Shown here one piece after another: positions 9,664 through 21,315 of a stretch of DNA of 64,000 nucleotides (position 1 is the first letter of the stretch; each line of letters starts with the position of its first letter). Made by a program: the position numbers and the translations under genes. The notes under the pieces were generated by a model. The model saw nothing but the letters and a program-made list of their open reading frames with translations. It was not told the origin of the DNA and ran no database searches. The DNA lies in contig NC_037261.1 of assembly GCF_000002425.4 (NCBI RefSeq), forward strand, positions 6,100,098 through 6,164,097, given 5' to 3'. The DNA is from Physcomitrium patens (taxonomy: Eukaryota; Streptophyta; Bryopsida; Funariales; Funariaceae).

Positions 9664-10617
9664 GCATCTTTCCCAATATAGGACCTGAATTGGTCGGGCG
9701 ACTCAATGTGGTCCCGATTATGGGGTTCGATTCTGTTTCAGGCTGTCCTGTTCTCTGTGCCGTCTCAGGGAACGTTGTTTTCGGTAAATGGATTTCTTAA
9801 AGGTAAAAACGGAGGAGAAAGCTTGGCGGCGAGAACCAATTTCGAATCCAAGTTGAGGTGAGAGCCAATTTCGGATCCAAGCTTGAGGTGGGAGCCAATT
9901 CCGGATCTAAGACGGAAGATTGAAGAAATTCAGAGGATAAGGTTAGGTGGGATACAGTTTTGGGGGGGTTTTTTTTGAGAAAAATCGAGGGGGGAGCTAG
10001 TTTTGAAGTTTTTTTGGAAGGTTACCAGGTAGGTTTTTTTTATGGGAGGTTTTTGAAGATCAAGGGAATTATAGAGAAGAGCTTCATGCTTCGGGTCGGG
10101 GAAGGAAAGACATAGAATTTGGATTTTTCTTCTTCGTAGAGTTTTGGGGAAGACTGAGGCAATCGCTGCTGAAGTTAGTGTTGTAATGGTGAATCGGGAT
10201 TTTTAAATGAAGTGGGTTTGAATACTCTTGACTGTTTTGTGAAATCGAGTTACGTCTGTGATTGAAGGATTAAAAGGGTGTCTATAGGATTGAGTATGCG
10301 GAGTGAATGAAATTTATTGGGTTAATCTAACAAGACAGTCAGTGGATACAAGATCGTAAGTACAAAGCAGTATTGAAGGTTAACAGTTTGGGTTGTACGG
10401 GGTTCTCTGTAACGTCTAGAGACCTACCGGCTGGGGCAAAAAGGACTTCGACAAGAAGTCGAAGAGCACCCGTATAGATTTACGGTACATTGTTGCAGTC
10501 GTTTATATTCCAGCAGTCAAAAACTGATAGACTGCTTGACTATCGGCGAATCTCCATACTACCTTCTACAACCAGACGCCCGGCGCGTTTTCGAGCAGGA
10601 AAGCACGTAATACGACA
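9664..10617 (+). repeat. Element A 3' LTR, 3' part
   Basis: Resumes A's LTR after the B insertion and ends in ACGTAATACGACA at 10617. Its middle (10200-10460) aligns with 22200-22490, and its end with 24481-24538. Three degenerate copies of a 31-36-bp unit (GAGCCAATT followed by TTCGAATCCAAG) lie at about 9834-9912. Downstream sequence at once resumes element C (GGTCCCTATTGTGGCTGG, like B at 7896-7913). Confidence 0.75.
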
Positions 10618-11674
10618 ATGGTCCCTATTGTGGCTGGGCGTCCTTGTTCTCCTGCATGCTTGTACTCCTGAGTCTTGTTGTTTGAGGCTTCTGTTTCTTT
10701 CGACAATCTACAACTTTATGGTCCGCTTTTTCGCAATATAAACACAAGTTTTGTTCAAACCGTCACTTCCTTTCGTCAGCTGTGAGGGGTTTGAAACGTA
10801 CCGCATCAATTTGCATGGGTTTAGAATCTGTGGAGTGATTCTCTGGACCTTTTGAAAATGTAGCAAATGCTCCATCATTTCTCCAGCCTGATCGTCTTTC
10901 TTGTCGTAATTCAAAGAGGCGGTTGTCACAAATAATTGCCTGAGATATAAGTTCTTCTAAAGTATCCGCCTTAGGCATGGTGATCAATAAGTTCTTGACA
11001 TCATCTCTCAGTTCATATCGAAATCGTGTCATGAACGCCTTATCATTTCAATCAAGATCACATGTAAGCTGTTGAAATTCTGCAGCATAGATTGCAGCAG
11101 AATGTGATCCTTGTCGCAGATTTTGTATCTTTCTTTCAGCCACTCTTTCTCGATCGCTATCTCCAAACGCAGCAGTAAGTCTCTCTATGAAAGCCTCTAG
11201 GTCGTTCAATATTGGAGAATCCTTCTCCAATAGTGGAGCAAACCAAGAGCGAGCATTTCCTGATAGAAGAGTACCTATGAAAGCAACCTGGGTAAATCCA
11301 TTCGGATAACGAGAATGATATAGGCGTAGGTAAAGCCGTACTTGTTGCACAAAACCTCGAAAGTTGGCTCTTGTTTCGTCAAACTTGTCTGGCATACTCG
11401 CTTTTGGTTCTTTCGTACTAATCCTTGAAGTATCTATAGGGGTCGTATGTGACACATGTCTTGCTTCTCTCAGTCAAATAATCTCTTGTTGTAGGCTATG
11501 AATTTCGCGTCTAGCTTCTTTGGTCACTAGATCAATTTGAGGTTCTTTACTTAGATTGCGAAGAAATGTAATCTCCTTTCGTACACTATTCATAAGAGCT
11601 TGAAGATCTGCAAGAGTTGCCACTCTATTGTCTACTTGTGGAGATGCACTGTCTATGACCTGGTCTACTTCCAT
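10618..11674 (-). pseudogene. Element C gag, with three in-frame stops
   Basis: Same gag family as B and E: K-F-D-E-T-R-A-N-F-R-G-F core, then C-D-N-R-L-F, then a zinc knuckle C-X2-C-X4-H-X4-C encoded at about 10705-10745. One reading frame from 11674 is broken by TGA near 11471, 11045 and 10760. Two of these fit Trp or Arg codons changed by a C-to-T or G-to-A transition. Pol lies beyond element A, to the left of the window. Confidence 0.85.
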
Positions 11675-11803
11675 ATTTAGAGAATAGATGGATTAAAATT
11701 TTGAGAGAAGAAGAAATTGCTAAGTCTCTTGGAGAAAATTGTAGCACTACCTGTCACTAAAACCTACTCAGAGAAAAGGAAAAAAAACACTAAACGATTT
11801 CAG

Positions 11804-12102
11804 TTTTAGAGGAGGGTAATCCACAACCTCTAAAAATGCCTCAATGCTTTCGAGAAGAGGGGTAATCCGCACTCTATCAAGAAGGCAAAGCTCTGAAATC
11901 GATGTTAACAGTCTTTTCTACTAGCTATGCTAAACAAAAAGAAGGAATTAATATCAGTCTAAGAGAGGGTAATCCACAACCCTTAGAACGCTCAAGTATC
12001 TCCAAGGAAAGGGGTAGTCCACTCTCTGCCTCAAAGAACTAAGCTCTGATATTGTGATTGAGAAAATATCAGTTTAGAGGAAGGTAATCCGCAACCCCTA
12101 AA
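11804..12102 (-). ncRNA. Array of three leader stem-loops in element C
   Basis: Hairpins lie at 11804-11835, 11958-11987 and 12073-12102. Each has an 8-9-bp stem enclosing TTG(C/T)GGATTACC. Stems differ but keep pairing: TTTTAGAGG/CCTCTAAAA, TCTAAGGG/CTCTTAGA and TTTAGGGG/CCTCTAAA. Between them lie shorter hairpins (near 11860, 12015 and 12130) with the same apex motif. They lie between LTR and gag, where retroelements keep packaging and dimerisation signals. Confidence 0.65.
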
Positions 12103-12193
12103 GCGCTAGAATACCTTCAAGAAGAGGGATAATCTGCTCTCAAACAAGAAGGATTGAGCTCTGATATTAAGATAAAGGTAGTCTCGACAAATT

Positions 12194-12664
12194 ATCACGG
12201 ACACAAAATACAGACTTGAAATCTAACAAGAAGTTCAAGAAGAAGTGGCAGAACTAGATTAAACAGATGAGTACAAGAACAATACCAGAAAGGTGAGTTA
12301 GAACTCCAAGAGATGTATTGTCGAGACTGAAGAACTCTTCAGCCTCGACTCCTATATATACTACTGGCCTATGGTTCTAAGGAAGCGCATCAAGAAGCTT
12401 CCCAAGAACTATGAAGCTTCTCGAGCAACTACCCAAGAGCTAGGAAGCTTCTCAAGTAACTTCCTAGAATCTACTAGAATATTCTAAGAATCTTCTAGAG
12501 CCTTCTAAGGGAATCTTTAGAGAATCTTCAAAGAATTTTTAGGGAATCTTTGAAGAATATTCTAAGAGAATATTCAAGGAATCTTCTGGAAGTTTCTAGA
12601 GACTTCTTTCTAGAAGGTTCTAGAAACTTGTCTCTAGAAAGGTCTAAGGACTATGTCCCTAACA
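12194..12664 (-). repeat. Element C 5' LTR
   Basis: Matches the LTR of element E (62335-62778) on the opposite strand; its ends are slightly decayed forms of TGTCATGGACA/TGTCCATGACA. TATA is at 12353-12360 with a 13-bp palindrome at 12320-12349. A run of TCTAGAA/TTCTAGA-like repeats fills 12440-12620. An altered primer site (ATATCAGAGC on the minus strand, about 12162-12171) lies just inside. Confidence 0.8.
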
Positions 12665-12765
12665 GAAGCTCTCTCTCTTTAGAGACCCTCTTGTATATAT
12701 GACTTACAACTACTCTTGTGTGTGTATATGACTTATTATTACTCTTGTATCTTTCTAAATATTTT
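12665..12765. other. Short unassigned spacer between elements C and D
   Basis: Contains two imperfect copies of a unit with ACTACTCTTGT and GTATATGACTTA. It does not match the stretch of B expected at D's break. Confidence 0.4.
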
Positions 12766-14440
12766 CAACAAATAGAAAGCTATTGAGTGGAGTTTGTCGT
12801 ATGTTCCCATTTATGACAATATGGCACCTATAGCAAAATTTGACGCATCTATTTCCATAAAAAATATCTTAGAGAAGTCAACACAATATAAGATTGTTGC
12901 AAAAATAAATTCCTTCTTTAAAGCATCAAACAATACTTTTGCTTCTTTATTCCACTCAAGTTTGTCTTTATAAGTTAAACGTGTAAGTGGAGCTGCAACT
13001 TGAGAAAAATTCTTGATGAAGATTTGATAGTAATTAGCAAAGCCCAAAAAGCATTGCACATCTCGTACTGTTTTTAGAATCTTCTAATCTATGATAGTTT
13101 GAACCTTCTTGGGATCCATCACAAGGCCTTCGTTGGAAATAATGTATCCTAAAAAGTCAACTTTAGTAGTATGGAATACACACTTTTCTAACTTGGCATA
13201 TAATCCTCCATCTCTAAGTTTTTGTAACACACGAAAAACATGAAGTTCATGTTCTTTTCTATTCTTAGAATAGATTAGAATATCGTTTAAACAGTAAACA
13301 ACAAAATCATCTAAAAACTCACAAAAAATATCATTTATAAGATGTTGAAAAGCGGTTGATGTATTCGTGAATACAAAAGGCATGACATTATATTGAAAAT
13401 GTTCATATCTAATTCGAAAAGCAGGCTTCCATTCATCTCCTTCTTTGATACAAACTAAGTTGTATGCTCCTCGTAGATTTATTTTGGTATAGATCTTTGC
13501 TTGATTGAGTTAGTCAAGAAATCCTCAAATCAAAAGAAAAAGATACCTATTTTTGATGGTGATCTTATTGAATCCTCGATTATCCTCACACATTCGCAGA
13601 GATCCCTCTTTCTTCTTCACAAATAAGATAAAAGCCCCGATTGGAGATTTAGAATGACATATGAAGTGCTTTGCCAAATTCTTGTCAATGTATTCCTTTA
13701 ATGAAACCAATTCATTATGCGATAAGCTATAGATTGGTCCAAATGGTGGTTGAGCTCTTTCTTTGAGATCAATTGAACAATCATAAGGTCGATGTAGAAT
13801 ATTTGCATTTTTCTTTTCAAAAACATCTTGGAATTCTTGATATTGATTAGGAATACCACTCGACATTGTTTTACCATTAAAAATGGGTGTAGCATATATA
13901 GCAAAAGATGATCCTTCTTTTATAGCATGTATGAAAGCTTTTGCACATACTAGTAAAAGTTTGGACGTATTGGACTTATGTACTTCTACTTTGCTAACGT
14001 GATCTTAGATTATACTATCAGAAAAGTTAAGGTTATGAGAAATCCAATCTATTTGAGGGTTATATTTTTCTAGCCATGATAATCCTAAAATAATCGAATT
14101 AGAGGGAGATTTTATTACATTAAATACTACTACGCTGTTATGATCTTTAATTGCTATATCTAAAAGAATAGTTTTATGAATAACATTTTTAGAAGACAAC
14201 GAATGACCATCTATGACTTCTATATGTAAGGATTTAACTTTCTTTACTAAAGATATTTTTTGATTTTTGGCAAAATCTTCATCTATAAAACATGCTGAGG
14301 CTCTTGAATCTAATAAGGCAAAGACTATGTGATTATTAGGTCCTAAATATACTTCTATTATAAAACAAGGTGAGGGATCTGAGCAGAGGATAGGACCTTT
14401 ACTAGGTGTTGCATATGATTCCAATCCCACGATCTCTATT
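12766..14440 (-). pseudogene. Element D pol remnant (protease-RT)
   Basis: Old chromovirus copy colinear with B's pol. Protease keeps L-L-D-S-R-A-S (14.3 kb), with Arg for the usual Gly. RT fragments (13.87-12.81 kb) have several stops, and the YLDD core reads C-L-N-D. The 3' half (RNase H to chromodomain) is absent at the C side. More diverged from B than C is. Confidence 0.85.
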
Positions 14441-15054
14441 GTAAGTGGAAACTTGTTTTTCGATATATTATCTTCTTTGGTAATTGTGCTCTTTATTTTA
14501 TAATTGTGTTGCTTCTTTAAAAAATATTGAGCAATGTGCTTAGCTTCTCTATAACCCTTCTTGGCAACGTCGAATCTTTTCCTGCTTTGTGAGAGGTTTA
14601 AAGGTGCAAACCAAGAGAGAGCACTTTTTAATAGTAGTGCACTTATAAATTCGACTTGTGTAAATCTATCAGGATATTGGAAATGGTGCAACCTTAAATA
14701 GAGCTTGACTTGTTGCAAAAATCCTCAAAATTTTGATCTTGTTCTATCAAACTTCTCAGGCATACTAATCTTTGTCCCTATCATACTTGTAGAAGCAAAA
14801 CTCCTTGGATTTGGTTGTGATGTTGATCTACTTGCTTCTTTCAATTACACAACTTCTTGCCGCAGACTTTGAATTTCTTCCATAGGCGTAGGCATAGTAC
14901 TTCTATGATTCACATTGGAAATATGTGAGATTTTTATTCTTAGAGTATTGACAAGCTCATAAAGATCTGCTATAGTTGCAAATCTATTCTCACTTCCGTT
15001 GAGAGTAGCATCCATAAACTTTCCTTCCAAAGAACAACATGTATTGACTTTCAA
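14440..15054 (-). pseudogene. Element D gag remnant
   Basis: Fragments of the B/C/E gag family, shortened internally: the capsid core jumps to the zinc-knuckle flank (AKHIAQYFLKKQHNYK), with cysteines lost. It joins the protease in one frame, unlike B. Confidence 0.75.
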
Positions 15055-15717
15055 TATGGCGATGTCCTATAGGACCTCCAACATGTGTTGATTTTGCTAA
15101 CCACATGTCTTATCTTGCAAGGCAAGTTATCTATGTATACACCACGTAGTTGGCTTGTTCCATAAGCTATTATACAGAGATAACTTGTTCCACAAGCTAC
15201 CAATACATGGTTAGCTTTTTGGCCAAGTTTCTAACCTACAAATATATCTAAAGTCAAAACCATATGAAGCATCTAGGAAGCTTGTCTAGAAGATTTTATA
15301 AAATTATTCTATATTTAATTACTTCTACTTAATCATGTAAGTAACTATTGAAATAAATATATATGTTTGTGACACTTGTACATCCATATATATTCTTAAG
15401 TAGGAGCTATGCTGCAATATCTTATAGAACTTATAGAATTATGTTGACTTTACAAAACACATATCTTAACTTGCAAGACAAGTTTTTTTATAGGTATATC
15501 ACATAATTAGTTTGTTTGACAAACTAATAATATGTGGTTAACTTATTGACCAAGTTTTTAGCCTACCAATCAACTACAAATACATATAAAATCAAAGTAG
15601 TGTCAGTAAAGCTCTTAGGAAGCTTTTTTTAGAAGATATTATGAAATAAATTAACTTTTATCTACCTCTACTTAATCACATAGGTAAATATTAGAGTAAA
15701 TATGTATGTTTGTGACA
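15055..15717 (-). repeat. Two partial B-family LTR fragments in tandem
   Basis: About 15055-15374 and 15388-15717 each match the upstream two-thirds of LTR B (ATGGCGATGTCCTATAGGACCTCC and on to TTTGTGACA). Both lack the TATA-palindrome part. They are the decayed 5' end of element D plus a second copy. Confidence 0.65.
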
Positions 15718-15853
15718 CAATATTGGCTCAAGAATAGAAGAAAATAAAAATAAGCTATCTTTGTTTTTGACAATCCAATAAAAAAAAATGAATTAAATAG
15801 TTTTTGAGACAACTATCTTGATTTTTTCTATATAAAACATAGCTTTCAATATA

Positions 15854-15893
<40 letters not shown>

Positions 15894-16850
15894 AAATATT
15901 TATTGTCTCCCTCTAAACTACCACACTTAAAGCACAAAAAACTATCTATATATATATAATTAGCTAGTTGTCTATGAGGAGGTCAAATGGGATATAGCAA
16001 TATCAATTGGGGATGTAGAGTTAATAATTCTCCAAAAAAATGATTTTTTATTCATTAAGTGCAGAATATTGATAAAACTTTTGAACCATGATTTTTCAAG
16101 TGGACTTCTAGATGTTAAATCCCCCTAAAATACTAAATACATTAGTCATTTTTATCTAAAATATTTCATCCTCCATAATATCCTAGGTATCCAGAACAAA
16201 TCCAGACCATTACAGACCTGTAAACTTTTGCAGAATATGGTAAATCCCTGGGTCAAACATGGAACACTAGGATAAGAAATGCTACTAATAATACTTGTGA
16301 AATTCTTAATGGCATATCCTTCTAGACAGGAATGACAATGAATTTCTACAACAACAACATCCAAATCAATCTCAATTTGCTGAATGTATCATGCATTCCA
16401 GTCTATTGACAGGAAATGCAGTCAACTTAATCTAGTAGTTCAATACAACATGACACACGATAGCTCAGAGGGAACCGTGCAAATTAATATAGCTTACAAA
16501 GACGAACTCTAACCCCACAAAGGAATGTGAATTTAGAAAAATGAAAGAACAAAGCAGGCATGATGGGAGAAAAGGGCAAAAGAGTGTGGGCATCCAAACA
16601 GTAGTGGAATCAAAGCAGAAGTGCAAAGATCAATGTATTTAACCAAAACATTGGCAGAACAACAACATTCCCTATGCTTCAAAGATTCAGTCAAGCAAAG
16701 TTCACGTGCCACACAACTGGGAAATATGTAAAACAAATCATGCATGTGTCTATTCAGAGTCTCATCAGTACAGGAAACCCTAATTTCGCAAACTACGATT
16801 GGGCCCATGTGTTCATCATCAAAATCAGCCGAATCCATTCCGTCTGACGT
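15718..16850. other. Intergenic DNA with an (AT)n microsatellite, upstream of PyrR
   Basis: A dinucleotide AT run covers 15857-15891. The rest is AT-rich to 16350 and then grades into the GC-richer PyrR promoter area. Short ORFs here have no recognisable content. Confidence 0.6.
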
Positions 16851-16973
16851 CATCAGTTGAGTGCCTTGGTGAGCAAAACCCCCAAAGAGAAGGCTGGCTG
16901 GCTCAAGGGCAAGGAAGGAGCCCGAGTCCACGATTCCGAACGGAATCGGTCTAGTCTTTTTTCGGAAACCACC

Positions 16974-17292
16974 ATGGGTGCCGCCGGTGGTGGCCTAGTC
17001 GCAGCAGCAGGGCTCTATCCTGCTATCTATCAATCCCCACAGAGCTCCAGTGTCCGCCATAGCCAAGCCAAGAAGCTATGGCCATGGCTATGGCCGTGCT
17101 TCACGCGGCGTGGCCTCGATGCCATCATTCTCCTTCCCTCGTCCCCTCCCGTCTGCAGCTTGACCCGACTTTCCTTTTTTGCCTTTATACCTCGCCTACG
17201 CTAACAAGCATATATGTGTGCAGAATGCCTCTGTCGTTGCGTGTGAATTCGAAGGATCCAAGGTGTGTAGGACTTGAGGTGGAGAAGAGGCG
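16974..17292 (+). promoter_or_regulatory. PyrR 5' region, possible upstream transit-peptide exon
   Basis: An ATG at 16974 opens a 77-codon run rich in Ala, Ser, Arg and Pro and poor in acids (MGAAGGGLVAAAGLYPAIYQ at its start), which resembles a plastid transit peptide. It is in another frame than PyrR and would need splicing to an acceptor just before 17279. TGA at 17275 blocks simple read-through. Could instead be plain 5' UTR. Confidence 0.3.
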
Positions 17293-19113
17293 ATGGCAGC
17301 AGGAGGCGTGCTCGCGAGCGGGATTGTCAGCGTGAGAAGTGTTTTCGGAAGCTTTGAAGACTCCGCGCATATGTTGAAGGCGGTTGAGTTGGCAGAGAGC
17401 AGCAATGGCCTGACGGCACCTCATCCGAAATTCGGGTGTGTGATTGCGCGGGGCAGGAGGATTGTGGGAGGAGGGGGTTTGTATGGTCAGGGGGCGAGAT
17501 CGGCTGAAGTGCAGGCGGTGGAGGAGGCTAGAGAGCAGGCCCGAGGTGCGACCGCGTTTCTGAGTTTGGAGCCGGGGGATTGCGGGGGCGACGATGCAGC
17601 GATTGCCGCGCTCGTGCAAGGGGGTTTAGGGAGAGTGGTGGTTGGGATGCGGCATCCGCTGGCTCACTTCCGAGGTAAGGCGATTGCCGCGCTGCGGCGG
17701 GCGGGGGTGAGGGTTGAGGTGGGAGGAGAGGATTTTGGAGGTGGAGGGGCAATTGAGGCTGCACTAAAGGCGTGCCAGTCTGCGAATGCTCCGCTGTTGT
17801 ACAGAGTGAGTCATAATTTGCCTATGTCGACGTTGAAGTATGCGATGACTTTGGACGGGAAAATTGCGGCTAGTAGCGGCCACTCTGCGTGGGTGTCGAG
17901 TGCAGTTTCCCGGCATCGGGTAATGAAAACAAGAGCGCAAAGTGATGCTGTTATTGTTGGAGGGAATACTGTTCGCATTGATAACCCAAATTTAACAACA
18001 AGGCTAGAAGGGGGCCACCAGCCTGACCGCATTGTTATGTCGCGCGCTTTGGATTTGCCCAGAGATGCCAATTTGTGGGATGTGTCGAAGGCTAATACGA
18101 TAGTTATGACACAGAAAGGATCGAATCTGGAGTTTCAGAAGCTCTTGACATCTAGAGGGGTGGAAGTGGTAGAATTTGATTTCCTCAGTCCTCGAGCTGT
18201 CATGGAGCATTGTTACATGCGAGGTTATCTTTCCGTTTTGTGGGAGTGCGGGGGCATGCTTTCGGCCCCTGCTATCCAAGATGGTGTAGTTCACAAGGTT
18301 TTAGCATTTATCGCTCCGAAGATTGTCGGAGGGCTCCGGGCTGCGACTCCTGTTGGAGAGCTTGGAATGGTGCAGATGACGCAGGCTTTGAAGTTGTCCG
18401 ATGTTGCCTTCGAACAGACTGGACCTGACATGCTGGTCACTGGGTACTTGCATCCGATTCCAGATATTTCTCATGGTGATGATAAGTTAGCATCCATCTC
18501 TAGGGAAAACGTCGCAGTGATCCCGAACAAGCCATCAATTATTCGCTTCAACAAACCATGGGATCGCTATGGTGCTCTGTCGACCCTTTCCTACCACCCC
18601 ATCACTTTACCAGATTCTATTGGTAACCCTGTGGTATGGAGTAGCGTGGAACATTATTATCAAGCTTCGAAGTTTGCAGGGGTGAACGATCAGCTGGCAA
18701 TTCAATACATAGCTGAAATACAGGGTGCTGAAAGTCCTGAAGAAGCTGCAAGGCTTGGAGAAACTTTGTCAAGCCAGAGACCGGATTTAGTACGAAAGGA
18801 TTGGGATGTTGTAAAATTTCAAGTCATGCGCACTGCTTTACAAGCTAAGTTTCTGGCTTACCCTGCACTCAAATCATTCCTTCTATCCACTGAGGGTTCA
18901 GTTTTGGTAGAATCTTCACAGAATGATTCCTTGTGGGGTGCTTCAATAAATGGTGTTGGACTTAATCATCTTGGCCGCTTGCTAATGGATTTAAGGGGAG
19001 AGATTTTAAGAGGACCCCCAACAGGCAATCTAGTGAATGGGCACACTAAGACGTCAGTGAATGACCACAGATATTTTTTGGATCGTTGTCGTCAACAAGT
19101 CACTAGCCAATAG
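17293..19113 (+). CDS. PYRR: PyrR/PHS1: 5-amino-6-ribosylamino-uracil phosphate reductase fused to a NADAR N-glycosidase
   Basis: Riboflavin biosynthesis enzyme, plastidial in plants, 606 aa and close to the usual plant length. Residues 27-150 are a RibD-type deaminase fold that has lost its zinc site: the H-A-E motif reads S70-A71-E72, and the PC/TPPC cysteines are replaced by EPGDCGGDD at 93-101. Such loss is typical of plant PyrR; a separate PyrD does the deamination. Residues 176-390 are the NADPH-dependent reductase, with K182, D188-G-K190 and the I-V-G-G-N-T-V-R-I-D-N-P-N-L loop. Residues 412-572 are a NADAR/YbiA (COG3236) domain that in plants hydrolyses damaged or toxic early pathway intermediates; V-E-H-Y-Y-Q-A and L-W-G-A-S are visible. 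Coded without introns. The start is the first ATG after an in-frame TGA at 17275. The N-terminus lacks a clear transit peptide, so an upstream exon is possible. Confidence 0.93.
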   Translation: MAAGGVLASGIVSVRSVFGSFEDSAHMLKAVELAESSNGLTAPHPKFGCVIARGRRIVGGGGLYGQGARSAEVQAVEEAREQARGATAFLSLEPGDCGGDDAAIAALVQGGLGRVVVGMRHPLAHFRGKAIAALRRAGVRVEVGGEDFGGGGAIEAALKACQSANAPLLYRVSHNLPMSTLKYAMTLDGKIAASSGHSAWVSSAVSRHRVMKTRAQSDAVIVGGNTVRIDNPNLTTRLEGGHQPDRIVMSRALDLPRDANLWDVSKANTIVMTQKGSNLEFQKLLTSRGVEVVEFDFLSPRAVMEHCYMRGYLSVLWECGGMLSAPAIQDGVVHKVLAFIAPKIVGGLRAATPVGELGMVQMTQALKLSDVAFEQTGPDMLVTGYLHPIPDISHGDDKLASISRENVAVIPNKPSIIRFNKPWDRYGALSTLSYHPITLPDSIGNPVVWSSVEHYYQASKFAGVNDQLAIQYIAEIQGAESPEEAARLGETLSSQRPDLVRKDWDVVKFQVMRTALQAKFLAYPALKSFLLSTEGSVLVESSQNDSLWGASINGVGLNHLGRLLMDLRGEILRGPPTGNLVNGHTKTSVNDHRYFLDRCRQQVTSQ

Positions 19114-19722
19114 GAACCATTTCTTTTTGGAAGGCAATGAGTACAATGAATCTCTTGGAGTCAAATAGTTTGACGGCCCACTTTTGTTGTACAGACTCTT
19201 CCATAATCCAGGGAGTTGGGCACAGGTTGAAGTGAGTACTGTAGCATAACTAACTTCATTTCTCTCAGGAGGTCAACATAGCACAGTTTAGCACGAATTA
19301 TCTTTCATTATAGGTTCAGTCTCGGAGGTATATTGCAACGTTAGACACAACTGAAAATCTCCTCTCTAGGCGATGTTGGTGTCTAGAGATATGGGTTGAG
19401 TTTTAGGCCCAATATAGATATTTTTTGTATATCGCATGCCTGCAAGTCATCAATTATCAGTTTGCTGGCACCATCTCCTGGGTCATACGGACTTCTGTGG
19501 GATGCTGAAATCTACATATGTGATCTGAATTCAAATTGTACGTTTTCTTTTACGTTTCTCTGCATATTTTCTGCAACTTTGAAAGTCTAAGTTCGAAAAC
19601 CCTTGTTGTTGGTAACGCCATACTTTAAAGCGAAACATTGTGTGTTAGCTCATAAAAAATTGGTATTCATTATCCTACAACCACAGCCACGGCATTGTGC
19701 TGAAAGTCAGTTGGCGTTCTAC

Positions 19723-19728
19723 AATAAA
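19723..19728 (+). terminator. Candidate poly(A) signal of PyrR
   Basis: AATAAA about 610 bp after the stop codon, the first perfect copy seen in a non-repeat tail. Position inferred only. Confidence 0.3.
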
Positions 19729-19789
19729 ACTTTCTCAGTTGACTCAGTTTAGTATCATAAGTTGGTGAGCTAATTTATAGTCAACAGTA

Positions 19790-20776
19790 AGCATTGACTT
19801 AAATCTCTCTATAAAGATAAGTTTAGAAAACAATATTAACATTATTAATGTGAATTATTATAGCCACTATGTGCTTTTAAAGAGTTGTGACTTATTTATA
19901 ATTGGAATTTATCTCTATTCTGTTACTACAAAAATTTGATGAGGCAGTATTTGGAGTTGTATTTTGATTAATAATAATGATTTGTCATGCTCTTTACCAC
20001 AAACGGATTCTATAAATTCGAAATTATTTTATTTCAAAGTAAGTAAAGACAATATATTTATATAAATGAAATTTATAATTTTTTAATTTACAAGTATTAA
20101 AAGAACCTTTCTTAGAAAAAAGAATAAAGTTATAAAATGTTTCAACTGATTAACTTTTGTATTTGTACATTCCAAAAAACAAGAATCTTCAATACAACAA
20201 AATCATTAGTTAGGAATGTAATACATTAGGCAAATGGAGGTTGACATTGAAGACAATAATGGAGGCAAATGAAGCAAATAAATTTTGTGGTTTTATTTTT
20301 TATTTTTTATTGCATCTATAATACTACTTGAAATAATTCTTTATTTTTTATGATTCTATAAAAGAAAAAAACATATTATTTTGTTTGACTATCATACATA
20401 AATTTGAAGTACAAGAATTATTTAATTATAGAGTGAGATAAGATAAGTTATAATTTTTGATGTGATGGTACTAATGAAGCTTAAGAGAATATATGCATAT
20501 GTTTTAATAATTTATAAATAGATTGAAAAAGACAATTTCTTTAAAACACTTTCAATTTATATTAGATTATTAACATGCATCAAATTTTTAAGTATTTTTC
20601 AAAGATTAGTTTCAAATACAAAAGTTGGTTTTAAAACCTATACTCCATATTTGATTTAATATAAATAGAAATATCTTTAAATTTTTTTTTAGATATATAC
20701 AAATTTCTTAAGTTTTATATTTGATTTTAATTATAATTAGAAATCAATTTGTACATTCTACTTCAAGTCATGGTAT
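19790..20776. other. AT-rich intergenic DNA
   Basis: No gene, LTR or repeat recognised. Strongly AT-rich from 19830 on. Confidence 0.6.
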
Positions 20777-21315
20777 TATTAAGGACATGAATCTTGAAAA
20801 ACTAAAAGATCAAGACACTCTTGCATTACTCAAAAAGATTAGATAATTACTCAAAGATGATATAATATTAAACTATAATGGCTATTGTCAAAGACAAGAA
20901 GACTAAAAAGTCTTGAAACAAGAATAAGGACTTAAAAGACATTAGCGAGAATGAAGAAGGCTTCATGCTTCCCTCTATATATACTATCTAATTTGGAGCT
21001 ATGTAGCCATGTTCTATAGGACCTCCAATACGTGTTGACTTTGTAAGACACATGTTTTAACTTGCAAGGTAAGTTTTTTATATGTGCGGCACATAGTTAA
21101 CTTGTTCTACAAGCTACTAACACGTGTGATATGTAATTAGCTTGTTCACCAAGTTTTTAATCTATCAATAAACTATGAACATGTCTAAAGTCAAAATCAT
21201 GTCTATGAAGCTTTTAAGAAGTTTATCTAGAAGATATTATGAAATTAATCTACATTTATCTACTTCTATGTAATCATATAGATAATTATTGGAATAAATA
21301 TGTATGTTTGTAATC
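20777..21315 (-). repeat. Element F 3' LTR (B family)
   Basis: Decayed copy of LTR B (TATTAAGGAC at the low end). TATA-like CTCTATATATACTATC is kept at about 20974; the palindrome beside it is degraded. Confidence 0.8.

Noticed and set aside
11804..12175. CRISPR-like array
   Set aside because: Repeats are LTR-retrotransposon leader hairpins in a plant genome; spacing is irregular and there are no Cas genes.
4407..12664. Fungal RIP as the source of the stops
   Set aside because: Host genes are plant-type and the changes are few; plant cytosine methylation explains them.
16533..16931. 132-aa minus-strand ORF upstream of PyrR
   Set aside because: No domain or family signature; it lies in the likely PyrR promoter.
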